64,000 bases of DNA from Kiloniella litopenaei. GTDB lineage: Bacteria > Pseudomonadota > Alphaproteobacteria > Kiloniellales > Kiloniellaceae. Below the pieces are notes generated by a model that was not told the DNA's origin, searched no databases, and saw nothing but the letters and a program-made list of their open reading frames with translations. Both the position numbers and the translations under genes were made by a program. This document shows, piece by piece, positions 26,968-35,208 of the stretch. How positions within the stretch are numbered: position 1 is the first letter of the stretch; each line of letters opens with the position of its first letter. The stretch covers positions 1 to 64,000 of the forward strand of contig NZ_LANI01000030.1 in NCBI RefSeq assembly GCF_000982415.1, written 5' to 3'.

Positions 26968-27000
26968 AGTACCCACCTGTCGCCGATGGTATCAAATCAC

Positions 27001-27801
27001 TCATGCCTTGAGCTTTTTCGATAAGCCCTCAGCAATTTTGGTCATTTTGATACCAATATTATTTTTTTTAATATCATCCATATTATGAAGGGGAAAAGCA
27101 ATCGCGATTGATCCCACTGGGTAATTATCTGGTCCGGTAAAACACGCAGCCATTCCTGCAGCTCCCAGATAAGTCTCTTCTATCGACGTGCAAAAACCCT
27201 CACGTTCTATCTGCTTGATGTCATCGCGAATTTTGTCCGGCGAGATAAAAGTATAGGCAGTATAGGCCACCAATTCCTTCGCCAGATAAACATCCTGCTC
27301 TTTTCGAGGCAAAGCAGCCAATATAACACGCGGGGCCGCCCCGGCATGAAGAGGAAAAGATGCCCCGATCTTTTCAAAGACCCTCAGCCCACCGCGCTCC
27401 CCCTCGATCTGATCGATACACACCGCTGTCTGTGCGTGACGGTCAAAGGCCGTTAACAAGATGGTTTCATCTGTTAACGCTGACAATTCCTCCAGCGCTG
27501 GTTGACAAAAGCTTTTAAGATCAAAGGCAGCTTCTGCCCTTTGCCCCAAATTAATCGCTGCCATCCCCAGGGTATAACGCCCGGTTTTGGGTATTTCGGC
27601 CAGATAGCCTGTTTCCACCAGATACCGAACAAGCCTGCTCACTGTCGAACGGCTCACCCCGGTTTGTTCAATTATCTCACCTTGGGACCAATCAGCATGA
27701 GCAATTTGAAAAAGATTCAGGATCTCAAAAGCTTTGTGTAAGAGCCCCACACCAGCCTGAGCTGAAGATGGGTCTTTTTTAGATTGTTGCTTGACATTCA
27801 C
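27001..27801 (-). CDS. IclR-family regulator (first of two)
   Basis: A protein of about 266 residues with an N-terminal winged helix (about 18-80; WSQGEIIEQTGVSRSTVSRL) and a C-terminal IclR effector domain (about 95-265) containing ETILLTAFD and EGFCTSIEE motifs. A GTG at 27801 is 10 bases after GGGA and is preferred. A TTG at 27810 is also in frame. It is divergent from the AhpD-like gene and upstream of the oxidoreductase, so it probably controls both. IclR ligands are often aromatic or small organic acids, but nothing here specifies which. Confidence 0.88.
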   Translation of the reverse strand: MNVKQQSKKDPSSAQAGVGLLHKAFEILNLFQIAHADWSQGEIIEQTGVSRSTVSRLVRYLVETGYLAEIPKTGRYTLGMAAINLGQRAEAAFDLKSFCQPALEELSALTDETILLTAFDRHAQTAVCIDQIEGERGGLRVFEKIGASFPLHAGAAPRVILAALPRKEQDVYLAKELVAYTAYTFISPDKIRDDIKQIEREGFCTSIEETYLGAAGMAACFTGPDNYPVGSIAIAFPLHNMDDIKKNNIGIKMTKIAEGLSKKLKA

Positions 27802-27871
27802 AATTAACAAATCCCACTATATGGAAATAAATCTCATTATTTAGGATTCTAGCACTATTACTATACCTCGT

Positions 27872-27900
27872 GCAAAATTAAAAAATTGGCAAAATTAAAA
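27872..27900. repeat. 12-base direct repeat in the IclR/AhpD-like promoter region
   Basis: GCAAAATTAAAA occurs at 27872-27883 and again at 27889-27900, 17 bases apart, just upstream of the AhpD-like gene's ribosome site. A further AAATAA/TTATTT inverted repeat lies at 27825-27842. The region is AT-rich, so chance is possible, but the exact repeat may be a regulator site. Confidence 0.45.
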
Positions 27901-27919
27901 TATTAGAAGGACACTTAAG

Positions 27920-28528
27920 ATGCCTTGGATTGAAACAGTCCCTTACGAAGAATCAGAAGGAAAACTTCGCCGTCTCTATGATCGGGTAAAAGGTCCGGAT
28001 AATAACGTCGATAACATAATGATGATGCATTCGCTCCGCCCCCACAGTATGGAAGGGCATATGGCAATCTATAAGTACGTCCTGCATCACACAGGGAACA
28101 CCATTCCAAAATGGTTTTTGGAAACTCTGGGTGTGTGGGTCAGCTCACTCAATGACTGTGGCTATTGTGTTGACCACCATTTTGGCGGCCTCTGCCGCCT
28201 GCTTCAGGATGATGAAAAAGCCGCAGGGCTTCGCAAAGCCATTGATGAACGCAACATCGACATTGCACCACTTGATGCCAAACAAAAGCTCGCCATGGCC
28301 TATGCCGAAGCCCTCACCAAAGATCCGGCAAGCACCACAGAAGAGATGGTCAAAGGCATGCGAGAAGCAGGCTTTAGCGATGGAGAAATTCTGGAAGTTA
28401 ATCAAGTCTCTGCTTACTTCAACTACGCCAACCGGACCGTTCTGGGACTTGGCTGTTCCACCAAAGGTGACATCATCGGGCTATCACCAAATAATTCTGA
28501 CGACCCTGATGACTGGTCACACACATAA
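27920..28528 (+). CDS. AhpD/carboxymuconolactone decarboxylase-like protein
   Basis: A 202-residue protein of the AhpD-like peroxidase-related group. The CxxC redox motif appears as NDCGYCVDHHFGG around residues 74-86, with the downstream His typical of the AhpD core. The C-terminal half has a second helical repeat (ASTTEEMVKGMREAGFSDGEILEVNQV). AAGGA lies well placed before the ATG. Family members reduce peroxides or decarboxylate ring lactones. Which applies is unknown. It stands alone between two IclR genes, divergent from one and upstream of the other. Confidence 0.85.
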   Translation: MPWIETVPYEESEGKLRRLYDRVKGPDNNVDNIMMMHSLRPHSMEGHMAIYKYVLHHTGNTIPKWFLETLGVWVSSLNDCGYCVDHHFGGLCRLLQDDEKAAGLRKAIDERNIDIAPLDAKQKLAMAYAEALTKDPASTTEEMVKGMREAGFSDGEILEVNQVSAYFNYANRTVLGLGCSTKGDIIGLSPNNSDDPDDWSHT

Positions 28529-28649
28529 AACCAGCCCCCTGATCAAATATCTGGTTGCATGAAACCTTGTATACACTCAAGCGTTCACACAATCAGACCA
28601 GAGAAAGAGCGAAAGACAGTAGCAATATTGAATTTGGCTTACCCTTAAC

Positions 28650-28686
28650 CCTCAAGTATAAGACTTTCGTAGTATTATACTTGAGG
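28650..28686. promoter_or_regulatory. 12-bp perfect inverted repeat overlapping the ribosome site of the second IclR gene
   Basis: CCTCAAGTATAA (28650-28661) and TTATACTTGAGG (28675-28686) are exact reverse complements 13 bases apart. The right arm contains the GAGG of the Shine-Dalgarno sequence, 7 bases before the ATG at 28694. It could be a DNA operator for autorepression or, as RNA, a hairpin that hides the ribosome site. Confidence 0.7.
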
Positions 28687-28693
28687 TGATCAG

Positions 28694-29470
28694 ATGGCAG
28701 ATGAGAAAAAGAAGGTGAACCAACGCGCGCGTGGACTGGAACGTGCCTTTGATATTCTCGATCTCATCCGGCGTGAAAACCGTGCCATGCGCCCCAATGA
28801 AATTGCCAAGTTGATGGGGGCGCCCCGTTCATCGGTTTATGAACTTGTCCACCTGTTACTTGATATGAACGTGCTGGAAAACAACGGTAGTGATGGCCAG
28901 GTTTTCCTTGGCAGTCGTCTTTATTTTTTAGGTCGAGCCTATAATGACAAGATTGATCTCTACCAACGCATAGAAAACACGCTAAGCAATATTGTAGAGC
29001 AAACAAGCGAGACCGCGCAGTTCTGCAAACTGGAAGGCAACAAATATACTGTTGCCTTGATGAAAGAGGGTAGCCGCCCTTTCCGAATTTCGGCAAACCT
29101 TGGTGAGCTTGTCCCCGTTCCCAGCACGGCCTCTGGCCGTCTTCTGCTGGGGCACCTTTCTGATCAGGAAATTATAGATTTTCTGGATAAAGATGATTTC
29201 CTTTTGCCCAACGGGGAAAGCATATCACCGGGTAATTTTATAACCGAAGTTCGTCAAGCTACACAGGATGGGCACTATACCTTTGACAGCATTGTTGATA
29301 CCTTCACCCATTGTTTTGCTGTTCCCATAAAAGATGCCCAATCCACCTGCATTGCCACACTCTGCCTCGTCACCCCCAGAGAAGACGGTCACCGCAATAA
29401 GGAACACTATCTAAGTGTTCTCAAAACCGCTGCGACAGAACTGGAAGCACAGTTGAGCACCGACTTCTAA
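28694..29470 (+). CDS. IclR-family regulator (second of two)
   Basis: A 258-residue protein with a winged helix (about 12-75; AMRPNEIAKLMGAPRSSVYEL) and an IclR effector domain (about 85-255) including VPVPSTASGRLLLGH. The gene has a strong AGGTGA site that lies inside a 12-bp inverted repeat, suggesting autoregulation. It precedes RidA, an unknown TIM-barrel-like protein and a DUF1330 gene on the same strand and probably controls these. It is only distantly similar to the other IclR gene 900 bases upstream, so the two are not a recent duplication. Confidence 0.9.
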   Translation: MADEKKKVNQRARGLERAFDILDLIRRENRAMRPNEIAKLMGAPRSSVYELVHLLLDMNVLENNGSDGQVFLGSRLYFLGRAYNDKIDLYQRIENTLSNIVEQTSETAQFCKLEGNKYTVALMKEGSRPFRISANLGELVPVPSTASGRLLLGHLSDQEIIDFLDKDDFLLPNGESISPGNFITEVRQATQDGHYTFDSIVDTFTHCFAVPIKDAQSTCIATLCLVTPREDGHRNKEHYLSVLKTAATELEAQLSTDF

Positions 29471-29602
29471 GCCCCCTGGCCTCCCCTATTCTACTGAACA
29501 TCATATTACATAAATCAAGCTGCAAATCTTCGAGCCGGCTTGCTTGACCACTTGCGTCCGCAAAATTATGCCGTATTATTTGAGTTCCAAAAAAACAAAT
29601 TA

Positions 29603-29630
29603 ATGTCCTTTATTTTGGACATGCTATAAT
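29603..29630 (+). promoter_or_regulatory. Probable promoter with inverted repeat before ridA-like gene
   Basis: A consensus -10 TATAAT at 29625-29630 lies 13 bases before the RidA-like start codon. ATGTCC (29603-29608) and GGACAT (29617-29622) form an inverted repeat with an 8-base spacer covering where the -35 should be. No good -35 is seen, so an activator, perhaps the upstream IclR protein, may bind the repeat. Confidence 0.5.
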
Positions 29631-29643
29631 AAAGAGAGAACCA

Positions 29644-29988
29644 ATGATTAAACGCTTTCAGGTTGGCAGTCGCATGAGCCAAGCCGTTTCCTACAACGGA
29701 TTTGTATATGTTGCCGGACAGGTTGCCAAAGACAGATCTGCAGATCTAGAGACCCAGACACGCTCTGTTTTACAAAAAATCGAAGACCTCTTGGCTGAAG
29801 CTGGAACAGACAAATCCAAAATACTGGCAATCGATGTCTTCCTGCCAGCAATTGCGGATTTCGATAAAATGAATTCAGTCTATGATGCATGGATCGACCC
29901 TCAAAATCCGCCAGCTCGCGCCTGTGTCGAAGCCCGTCTGGCCGACCCGATGATCCTTGTTGAAATGACCGCTGTCGCCGCCGTATAA
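29644..29988 (+). CDS. RidA-family enamine/imine deaminase-like protein
   Basis: A 114-residue RidA (YjgF/YER057c) protein. VYVAGQVAKD and the C-terminal PARACVEARLADP with the conserved substrate-binding Arg are present. Canonical RidA hydrolyses reactive enamines released by PLP enzymes, and pathway-specific relatives act in catabolic clusters. Here it precedes an unknown TIM-barrel-like protein by 39 bases, presumably in one operon, so a dedicated catabolic role is more likely than general housekeeping. Confidence 0.9.
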   Translation: MIKRFQVGSRMSQAVSYNGFVYVAGQVAKDRSADLETQTRSVLQKIEDLLAEAGTDKSKILAIDVFLPAIADFDKMNSVYDAWIDPQNPPARACVEARLADPMILVEMTAVAAV

Positions 29989-30027
29989 GCTGCAAGATAA
30001 AGCTGCGAGAAAAAGGGGGAGACAGAT

Positions 30028-31215
30028 ATGCGTCATTCGATGTGGGCCTATCCTTGGGATCTACAGGATCTCGGACTGGATACGACCTATCATGACTATC
30101 AAAATCTGGCCGGTGTTAATGGTATCAGCCTTGCTGTCTCCTACCACGCGGGGCGTTTTCTACAACCACGTAGCCCCAAGCGAAAGAGCTATTACCCCGA
30201 AGACGGAACGATTTATTTCATTCCTGATGAAAAGTTCTGGGCGGGCAAAGAAATTCAGCCGCTTGTCGCACAGAATCTGCATACAGAGGGCGATATGCTC
30301 TCCCCCCTTATAAGGGATAAAAAACAACACGGGTTAAGCGTCTCTTGTTGGACGGTCTGCTTGCACAACAGCCGTTTGGGCTTCAAACACCCTGACCATG
30401 TTGCACGCAACGCCTTTGGCGACCCCGGTTATTACAGCCTCTGCCCCAACAGTGATGCCGTACGAGACTATGCGACAACCCTTGTTGCGAACCTGACCCA
30501 CAGCTACAGGCCAGATATGGTCGAGCTGGAAACTATTGGTTTTATGGGGTTTGACCACGGCTATCACCACGAAAAGGACGGCCTCGGACTTAATGCTGAA
30601 GATGAATTTCTTCTGTCACTTTGCTTCTGTGATCACTGCATCAAAGCAGCCCAAGATGACGGCGTTGATGCCCTTGCCGCGAAAAAAGACGTTCAGGACC
30701 TGATCATTCAGGCCTGTAACCGGGAAATACCCGAAGCGCAGCTTCCTCACTTTCCCGAACAAAGGCTAGAGTGCTTCAAAGATTATCCGGCACTCTATAG
30801 GTATCTTCTGTGGCGTGTTCAGGCCCCAACAAAAATTGTTCAAAGCATAAAACAAGCCGCCCATCCCGATAGCAAGATCGTCGTCATCGAAGGTGAAAAC
30901 GCCTGGCGCGACGGTGTTGATATCAAAGCCATCGCTCAGGCCTGTGATGGCATTATCTTCTGTGCTTACACGGCAACAGCAAAAGAGGTTGATTATTCCA
31001 TCACCGAGACACGAAACCTTGTCGGATCAGAAAAATATCTCGGCTTGGGGGCCAGTCTGTTTTACGACCAGACACCAAGCAAAGAACAACTATCTGCACG
31101 AATTGACGCAGCTGTGAAAGCCGGGGCCGATGGCATAAACTACTACAACTACGGTCTGATACCGGAAGCCCGCCTTAACTGGATAAAATCAAGCATCGAA
31201 ATTAAAATTTCATAA
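30028..31215 (+). CDS. Conserved-looking protein of unknown function, probable TIM barrel
   Basis: I do not recognise this 395-residue protein. It has no signal peptide or membrane segment. Repeating strand-like stretches (VELETIGFMGFDHGYHH near 172-188, IVVIEGENAW near 284-293, GIIFCAY, then GADGINYYNYGL near the end) suggest an (alpha/beta)8 barrel of the kind found in putative glycoside hydrolases. A CFCDHC motif at about residue 202 could bind metal or form a disulfide, and similar FCxxC motifs occur in hypothetical glycosidase-like families. His- and Glu-rich strand ends look like an active site. GGGGGAG precedes the ATG at good distance. It follows ridA by 39 bases. Function is open. 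Confidence 0.75.
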   Translation: MRHSMWAYPWDLQDLGLDTTYHDYQNLAGVNGISLAVSYHAGRFLQPRSPKRKSYYPEDGTIYFIPDEKFWAGKEIQPLVAQNLHTEGDMLSPLIRDKKQHGLSVSCWTVCLHNSRLGFKHPDHVARNAFGDPGYYSLCPNSDAVRDYATTLVANLTHSYRPDMVELETIGFMGFDHGYHHEKDGLGLNAEDEFLLSLCFCDHCIKAAQDDGVDALAAKKDVQDLIIQACNREIPEAQLPHFPEQRLECFKDYPALYRYLLWRVQAPTKIVQSIKQAAHPDSKIVVIEGENAWRDGVDIKAIAQACDGIIFCAYTATAKEVDYSITETRNLVGSEKYLGLGASLFYDQTPSKEQLSARIDAAVKAGADGINYYNYGLIPEARLNWIKSSIEIKIS

Positions 31216-31319
31216 AAATCATCTTGCGATCAAACTATTGAATTAACAGAAACAAGACACAAAGACACAAATACATCAACAACTTAACCTAGATTCTATC
31301 CCAAGGGGCAAATATCCAA

Positions 31320-31610
31320 ATGGCAGCCTATCTCATCGTTGATACTAAAATCAGTAATCCTGAAGAGTATGAAACCTATAAGCTTCAAGCCAAACCTATT
31401 GTCGAGAAATTTGGCGGCGTCTATCGCGCCAGAGGCGGAGAAATGGATGTTTTCGAATCAGATCTCTGGTCCCCAACCCGCATTGTTATTGTCGAGTTCC
31501 CGGACATGCAAACAGCACGTAATTTCGTCAACAGCGAAGAATACGCCCCCGTTAAGAGAATCCGCCGGGACAATGCTGAATGCACTTTCTTGCTCGTGGA
31601 TGGAATGTAG
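31320..31610 (+). CDS. DUF1330-family protein
   Basis: A 96-residue protein of the ferredoxin-like dimeric alpha/beta barrel class. Family features are YLIVDTKISNPEEYETYK, the GGVYRARGG turn and the VIVEFPDMQTARNF strand-helix. No enzyme activity is established for the family in general. It lies 104 bases after the TIM-barrel-like gene and before a double hairpin, as the last gene of this cluster. DABB-fold proteins often act on small catabolic intermediates, so a role in the same pathway is plausible. Confidence 0.88.
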   Translation: MAAYLIVDTKISNPEEYETYKLQAKPIVEKFGGVYRARGGEMDVFESDLWSPTRIVIVEFPDMQTARNFVNSEEYAPVKRIRRDNAECTFLLVDGM

Positions 31611-31616
31611 CTAAAA

Positions 31617-31635
31617 GGTCGGACATAGTCCGACC
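31617..31635 (+). terminator. Short hairpin after the DUF1330 gene
   Basis: GGTCGGAC and GTCCGACC with a three-base ATA loop lie 6 bases past the DUF1330 stop. The downstream AATTATT gives only a weak T tract, so it probably works together with the longer hairpin that follows. Confidence 0.55.
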
Positions 31636-31642
31636 AATTATT

Positions 31643-31690
31643 AAAGAATAAGGGCTGTAGAATTACCAGATTCCACAGCCCTTATTCTTT
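31643..31690. terminator. Strong bidirectional terminator
   Basis: A 16-bp perfect stem (31643-31658 and 31675-31690), extended by a few further pairs into the loop, lies between two convergent genes. A and T tracts at its base allow termination in both directions. Confidence 0.88.
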
Positions 31691-31722
31691 TCGGTTCCAG
31701 CTTTTCAGATTCTGGAACGCAA

Positions 31723-32877
31723 TTACGCAAGATGATCAACAATCGTCATTTTTTCACCCGCAGCCAGAAGATCACCGAGCCATTTCTTGGCAACCGTCAC
31801 ATCACTCGGCGCGGCAGAAACACCGGCGGAAATTTCCCCCTTCAGCACAGCTTCAACAGCGTAGCTGACCGGGATTGAAACCAGACGGGCCATGGCAGTA
31901 TGGGTATCATCCCCATAGGCATCCACAACATACGACTTGTTATACACCTGTTCACCATTGCGTTCGGCCCATAGATCAACGGAGAGAACAACACGGTCGT
32001 GTTCGCCCTCACCCAACGCATATTTATCCCAAAGATCAGCAGAGATTTCAGCAAGACGTTTATCCCCGGCCTCGCCTTGCAAAGTTTCAATTTCCTTGAA
32101 AAGATCAGCCCAAGCCGTGGACCAACCACCATAACGCAGGGTCCCGCGCACAAACTGTTGCACATTCCAGTCTTTGCCAAAGCCGTATTCATCCATAAAG
32201 GGATAGGAATCACGGTTTGGATAGACTTCAAAGGTTTCAGACCCTTTTTCAAGATCAATTTTATAGGACTCAACTGCATCCCAAGGACGGCTAACATCAT
32301 AGACTTTGCCGTTCCGCAAACTTTTTGATGGCGACCGCAGAGCTTTAAGGACGCCCAACGGTGCCCAACTGAACTTGTAACAAAAGTCATTTGGCACTTC
32401 TGACAGGCCACCGCAATAGGATCTGAAGTAGTGCGCGTTATCTGTGGCAAAGGCGGGAGAATTTTTATAGTCATCCATCAGCACATGTGCCATTAGATGA
32501 TCAATGCCCGGATCAAGCCCCACTTCATTGACCAGCGTCAGGCCTTTTTCTTTTGCAGCAGCATCCAAAGCGCGCATCTCGGGCGCGATGTAAGAACTGG
32601 AAACAAAGTTCGCCCCGGCATCCAGACACATCTGGGCAACTGCAACGTGAAAATCACCCGGCAGCATGGAAACGGCAAGGTCGCCTGCCTTCAGATCGCT
32701 TTCCAATGCCTCAAGACTAAAAGCCCTGATATCAAAATCGCCGCTCAGACCCTTTGTGGCTTCCTGCGCCTTTTCAACAGTACGGTTCCATACCGTTATA
32801 CTGTGTCCCCGTTCGATCAGGCGTCGAATACCCGGTACCGTCGAAAGGCCAGCCCCCAGCCAATGAATACGCGCCAT
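31723..32877 (-). CDS. Saccharopine dehydrogenase-like oxidoreductase
   Basis: A 384-residue NAD(P)-dependent enzyme of the saccharopine dehydrogenase/reductase family. It has the N-terminal Rossmann start IHWLGAGLSTVPGIRRL, the LVNEVGLDPGIDHLMA motif diagnostic of the LYS9-type group, and the C-terminal dimerisation part. Family members make or split saccharopine in lysine metabolism or form carboxynorspermidine. The strongest resemblance is to saccharopine dehydrogenase (glutamate-forming), but no partner lysine-ketoglutarate reductase lies here. AAGGGAA precedes the ATG. Confidence 0.85.
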   Translation of the reverse strand: MARIHWLGAGLSTVPGIRRLIERGHSITVWNRTVEKAQEATKGLSGDFDIRAFSLEALESDLKAGDLAVSMLPGDFHVAVAQMCLDAGANFVSSSYIAPEMRALDAAAKEKGLTLVNEVGLDPGIDHLMAHVLMDDYKNSPAFATDNAHYFRSYCGGLSEVPNDFCYKFSWAPLGVLKALRSPSKSLRNGKVYDVSRPWDAVESYKIDLEKGSETFEVYPNRDSYPFMDEYGFGKDWNVQQFVRGTLRYGGWSTAWADLFKEIETLQGEAGDKRLAEISADLWDKYALGEGEHDRVVLSVDLWAERNGEQVYNKSYVVDAYGDDTHTAMARLVSIPVSYAVEAVLKGEISAGVSAAPSDVTVAKKWLGDLLAAGEKMTIVDHLA

Positions 32878-33053
32878 CTTTTATTCCCTTATATATCCAG
32901 CGATGTTTTTTATGTATTGGGACCTCTCTACACCATGAAGGCCATCTTTTGAAGCCATAAGGGACAAGCCTTGTAAATTAGCTGTTTTTGGCGTCATTTG
33001 TGTATGGATTGTTGTAAAGCTATCAAGAGAATCACATAAACTTCACAAAGCGT

Positions 33054-33081
33054 TTGACTCTCGCGCAAGCACGGCTATATT
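33054..33081 (+). promoter_or_regulatory. Sigma-70-type promoter of rplU-rpmA
   Basis: TTGACT at 33054-33059 and TATATT at 33076-33081 are separated by 16 bases. They lie 85 bases upstream of the rplU start, with no other gene between. Confidence 0.75.
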
Positions 33082-33165
33082 CCAGCATCACTGGCTGCCC
33101 GGATTCCGTGCGGCCATGTATGCATGAATAGAATGCCTAATTTAACAGCTAAGTGACCGATAAAT

Positions 33166-33663
33166 ATGTTCGCAGTAATCAAAACCGGCGGTAAACAGTA
33201 CAAAGTCCGTAAGGACGACGTTCTGGTCGTCGAAAAAATCAACCTGGAAGCAGGTGCTTCTGTTGATTTCGATTCAGTTCTAATGATCGGTGACGATGAG
33301 AAGGCAACCATCGGCGCGCCTGTAGTGGACGGCGCCATGGTCAAGGCTGATGTGGTTGAACAGACACGTGGCGACAAAGTCGTCATCTTCAAAAAGAAGC
33401 GTCGTAAGAACCATCGCCGTAAAAACGGCCATCGCCAGGATCTCACTGTCATCAAGATCACTGACATTCTCGCCGATGGCGCTAAGAAGCCTGCTAAAAA
33501 AGCAGCAGCTCCTAAAGCCAAAGCAGCTAAAGCAGACGCAGACACTGCGGAGAAAAAAGCAGCTCCGAAGAAGAAAGCGGCTCCTAAAGCTAAGGCTGAA
33601 CCAAAGGCTAAAGCTGCTCCTAAGAAAAAAGCAGCTCCTAAGAAAAAAGCAGCAGAGGAATAA
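33166..33663 (+). CDS. rplU: 50S ribosomal protein L21 with long C-terminal extension
   Basis: L21 binds 23S rRNA in the large subunit. Residues 1-103 are a normal L21 ([14 protein letters not shown] at the start, [16 protein letters not shown] in the RNA-binding loop). Residues 106-165 form an added tail made almost wholly of Lys, Ala and Pro in repeats such as APKKKA and PKAKA. The usual length of the family is close to 103, so the tail is a real extension, in frame and ending with two Glu. Such low-complexity basic tails occur on some alphaproteobacterial ribosomal proteins. It is followed after 6 bases by rpmA. Confidence 0.97.
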   Translation: MFAVIKTGGKQYKVRKDDVLVVEKINLEAGASVDFDSVLMIGDDEKATIGAPVVDGAMVKADVVEQTRGDKVVIFKKKRRKNHRRKNGHRQDLTVIKITDILADGAKKPAKKAAAPKAKAAKADADTAEKKAAPKKKAAPKAKAEPKAKAAPKKKAAPKKKAAEE

Positions 33664-33669
33664 GACCTC

Positions 33670-33927
33670 ATGGCACATAAGAAAGCAGGCGGCTCGTCCC
33701 GCAACGGTCGCGACTCAGCTGGTCGCCGCCTAGGTGTTAAAAAATTTGGTGGTGAGCACGTCGTATCAGGCAACATCCTGGTTCGTCAGCGCGGAACCAA
33801 GTTCCACCCCGGCGACAACGTCGGCATGGGTAAAGATCACACAATCTTTGCCACAGTTGAAGGCGAAGTTGTCTTCCGCCAGAAAGCTGGTGGACGCACA
33901 TACATTTCTGTACAGCCGGCGGCCTAA
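33670..33927 (+). CDS. rpmA: 50S ribosomal protein L27
   Basis: An 85-residue L27, whose N-terminus reaches the peptidyl transferase centre. The sequence begins [16 protein letters not shown] and has [15 protein letters not shown], both typical. No cleavable N-terminal extension of the Firmicutes type is present. The ribosome site GAGGAA lies in the end of rplU, so the two genes are translated together, and a strong terminator follows. Confidence 0.98.
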   Translation: MAHKKAGGSSRNGRDSAGRRLGVKKFGGEHVVSGNILVRQRGTKFHPGDNVGMGKDHTIFATVEGEVVFRQKAGGRTYISVQPAA

Positions 33928-33969
33928 CGGCCCCGCCAACCAGTCCTTGCGTCTGGGTTGAAATGGTTT

Positions 33970-34000
33970 AGGGGGGAATGGCAATCCATTCCCCCCTTTT
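33970..34000 (+). terminator. Rho-independent terminator after rpmA
   Basis: A 12-bp GC-rich stem (33970-33981 and 33986-33997) with a CAAT loop is followed by TTTT, 43 bases past the rpmA stop. Confidence 0.92.
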
Positions 34001-34143
34001 CGTATTTACCTTTTCCACTTATATTTCCGGCTATATCGCAGTTTCATCTGCGGCCATATAGCTAACTCTGAATACCTATAGCGTTGCATCGCACGTTCCC
34101 CACAAGGTGACGAGTTGTATGACGATAGAGAACAGGCACCACG

Positions 34144-35193
34144 ATGAAGTTTCTTGACGAAGCCAAAATTTTTGTAAAAAGCGGCGATGGCGGCGGGGGC
34201 TGTACCAGTTTCCGGCGCGAGAAATACATCGAATTCGGTGGTCCCAATGGCGGTGACGGCGGTCGCGGGGGTGACGTTATCATTCAGGGTGCGCACGGTC
34301 TGAACACACTGATCGATTTCCGTTACGCCCAGCACTTCAAAGCAAAGCGCGGCGAACATGGTCGTGGCAGTGATATGTTTGGGGCCGCGGCAAAACCTTT
34401 GGTCATCAAAGTGCCTGTTGGCACGGTTGTTCTGGACGAAAATAAAGAACAGGTCATCTGTGACATCACTGAAGAAGGCCAGGAATTTGTAATCTGCAAG
34501 GGGGGTGATGGTGGCTTTGGAAACGCACGTTATAAAACATCAACAAACCGTGCCCCCCGTCGGTCTGATCCCGGCTGGCCCGGCGAAGAAATGTGGGTCT
34601 GGCTCCGTCTGAAATTGATCGCCGACGTCGGCCTTGCTGGTTTGCCAAACGCAGGGAAATCAACCTTCCTGTCAGTTGTATCCCGTGCCAAGCCAAAAAT
34701 TGCGGACTATCCCTTTACCACACTGCACCCGAACCTGGGGGTCGTCTATAGCCGCGGCGAAGAGTTTGTCATTGCTGATATTCCCGGTTTAATCGAAGGT
34801 GCAAGCGAAGGTCATGGCCTTGGCACACGCTTCCTTGGCCACGTCGAACGCTGTGGTGCCCTGTTGCACCTTGTTGACGGAACCTCTGACAGCTATCTCG
34901 AAGATTACAAAGTCATTCGCGCCGAACTGGAAGCCTATGGCGAAGGTCTCGACACAAAACCTTCGGTTCTGGCGCTTAACAAGATTGATGCCTTGGTCGA
35001 AGAAGAAGCGACCGAAAGACAGGCCGAGCTAAAAGCCCTATCAGGCCAAAAGGTTCACCTGCTTTCAGGTATTAGTCAGGACGGCGTCAAAGAAGTACTT
35101 GCCGCTTTACTTGATCATATTCTCGATGGTCGTGAAGAAGAACAGGAAGAACTTGAATCTGAACAGGGGCCGCAAGGTTATTCCCCTATCTAG
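34144..35193 (+). CDS. obgE: GTPase Obg/CgtA
   Basis: An essential GTPase that binds the 50S subunit and couples ribosome assembly to growth and stress. The 349-residue protein has the glycine-rich Obg fold (1-158; [11 protein letters not shown] and GGDGGFGNA) followed by the G domain with GLPNAGKST (G1, near residue 170), DIPGLIEGA (G3) and NKID (G4). The C-terminal acidic tail is short. The gene order rplU-rpmA-obg-proB is widespread in alphaproteobacteria. The terminator after rpmA suggests a separate promoter. Confidence 0.97.
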   Translation: MKFLDEAKIFVKSGDGGGGCTSFRREKYIEFGGPNGGDGGRGGDVIIQGAHGLNTLIDFRYAQHFKAKRGEHGRGSDMFGAAAKPLVIKVPVGTVVLDENKEQVICDITEEGQEFVICKGGDGGFGNARYKTSTNRAPRRSDPGWPGEEMWVWLRLKLIADVGLAGLPNAGKSTFLSVVSRAKPKIADYPFTTLHPNLGVVYSRGEEFVIADIPGLIEGASEGHGLGTRFLGHVERCGALLHLVDGTSDSYLEDYKVIRAELEAYGEGLDTKPSVLALNKIDALVEEEATERQAELKALSGQKVHLLSGISQDGVKEVLAALLDHILDGREEEQEELESEQGPQGYSPI

Positions 35194-35208
35194 TCGTGGT
35201 ACAGATTT

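Noticed and set aside
33075-33776. Long open frame on the minus strand (233 codons) opposite rplU and rpmA
   Set aside because: It is the mirror of the Lys/Ala/Pro-rich tail of L21, with low-complexity Ala/Phe sequence and no ribosome site. The plus-strand genes are certain.
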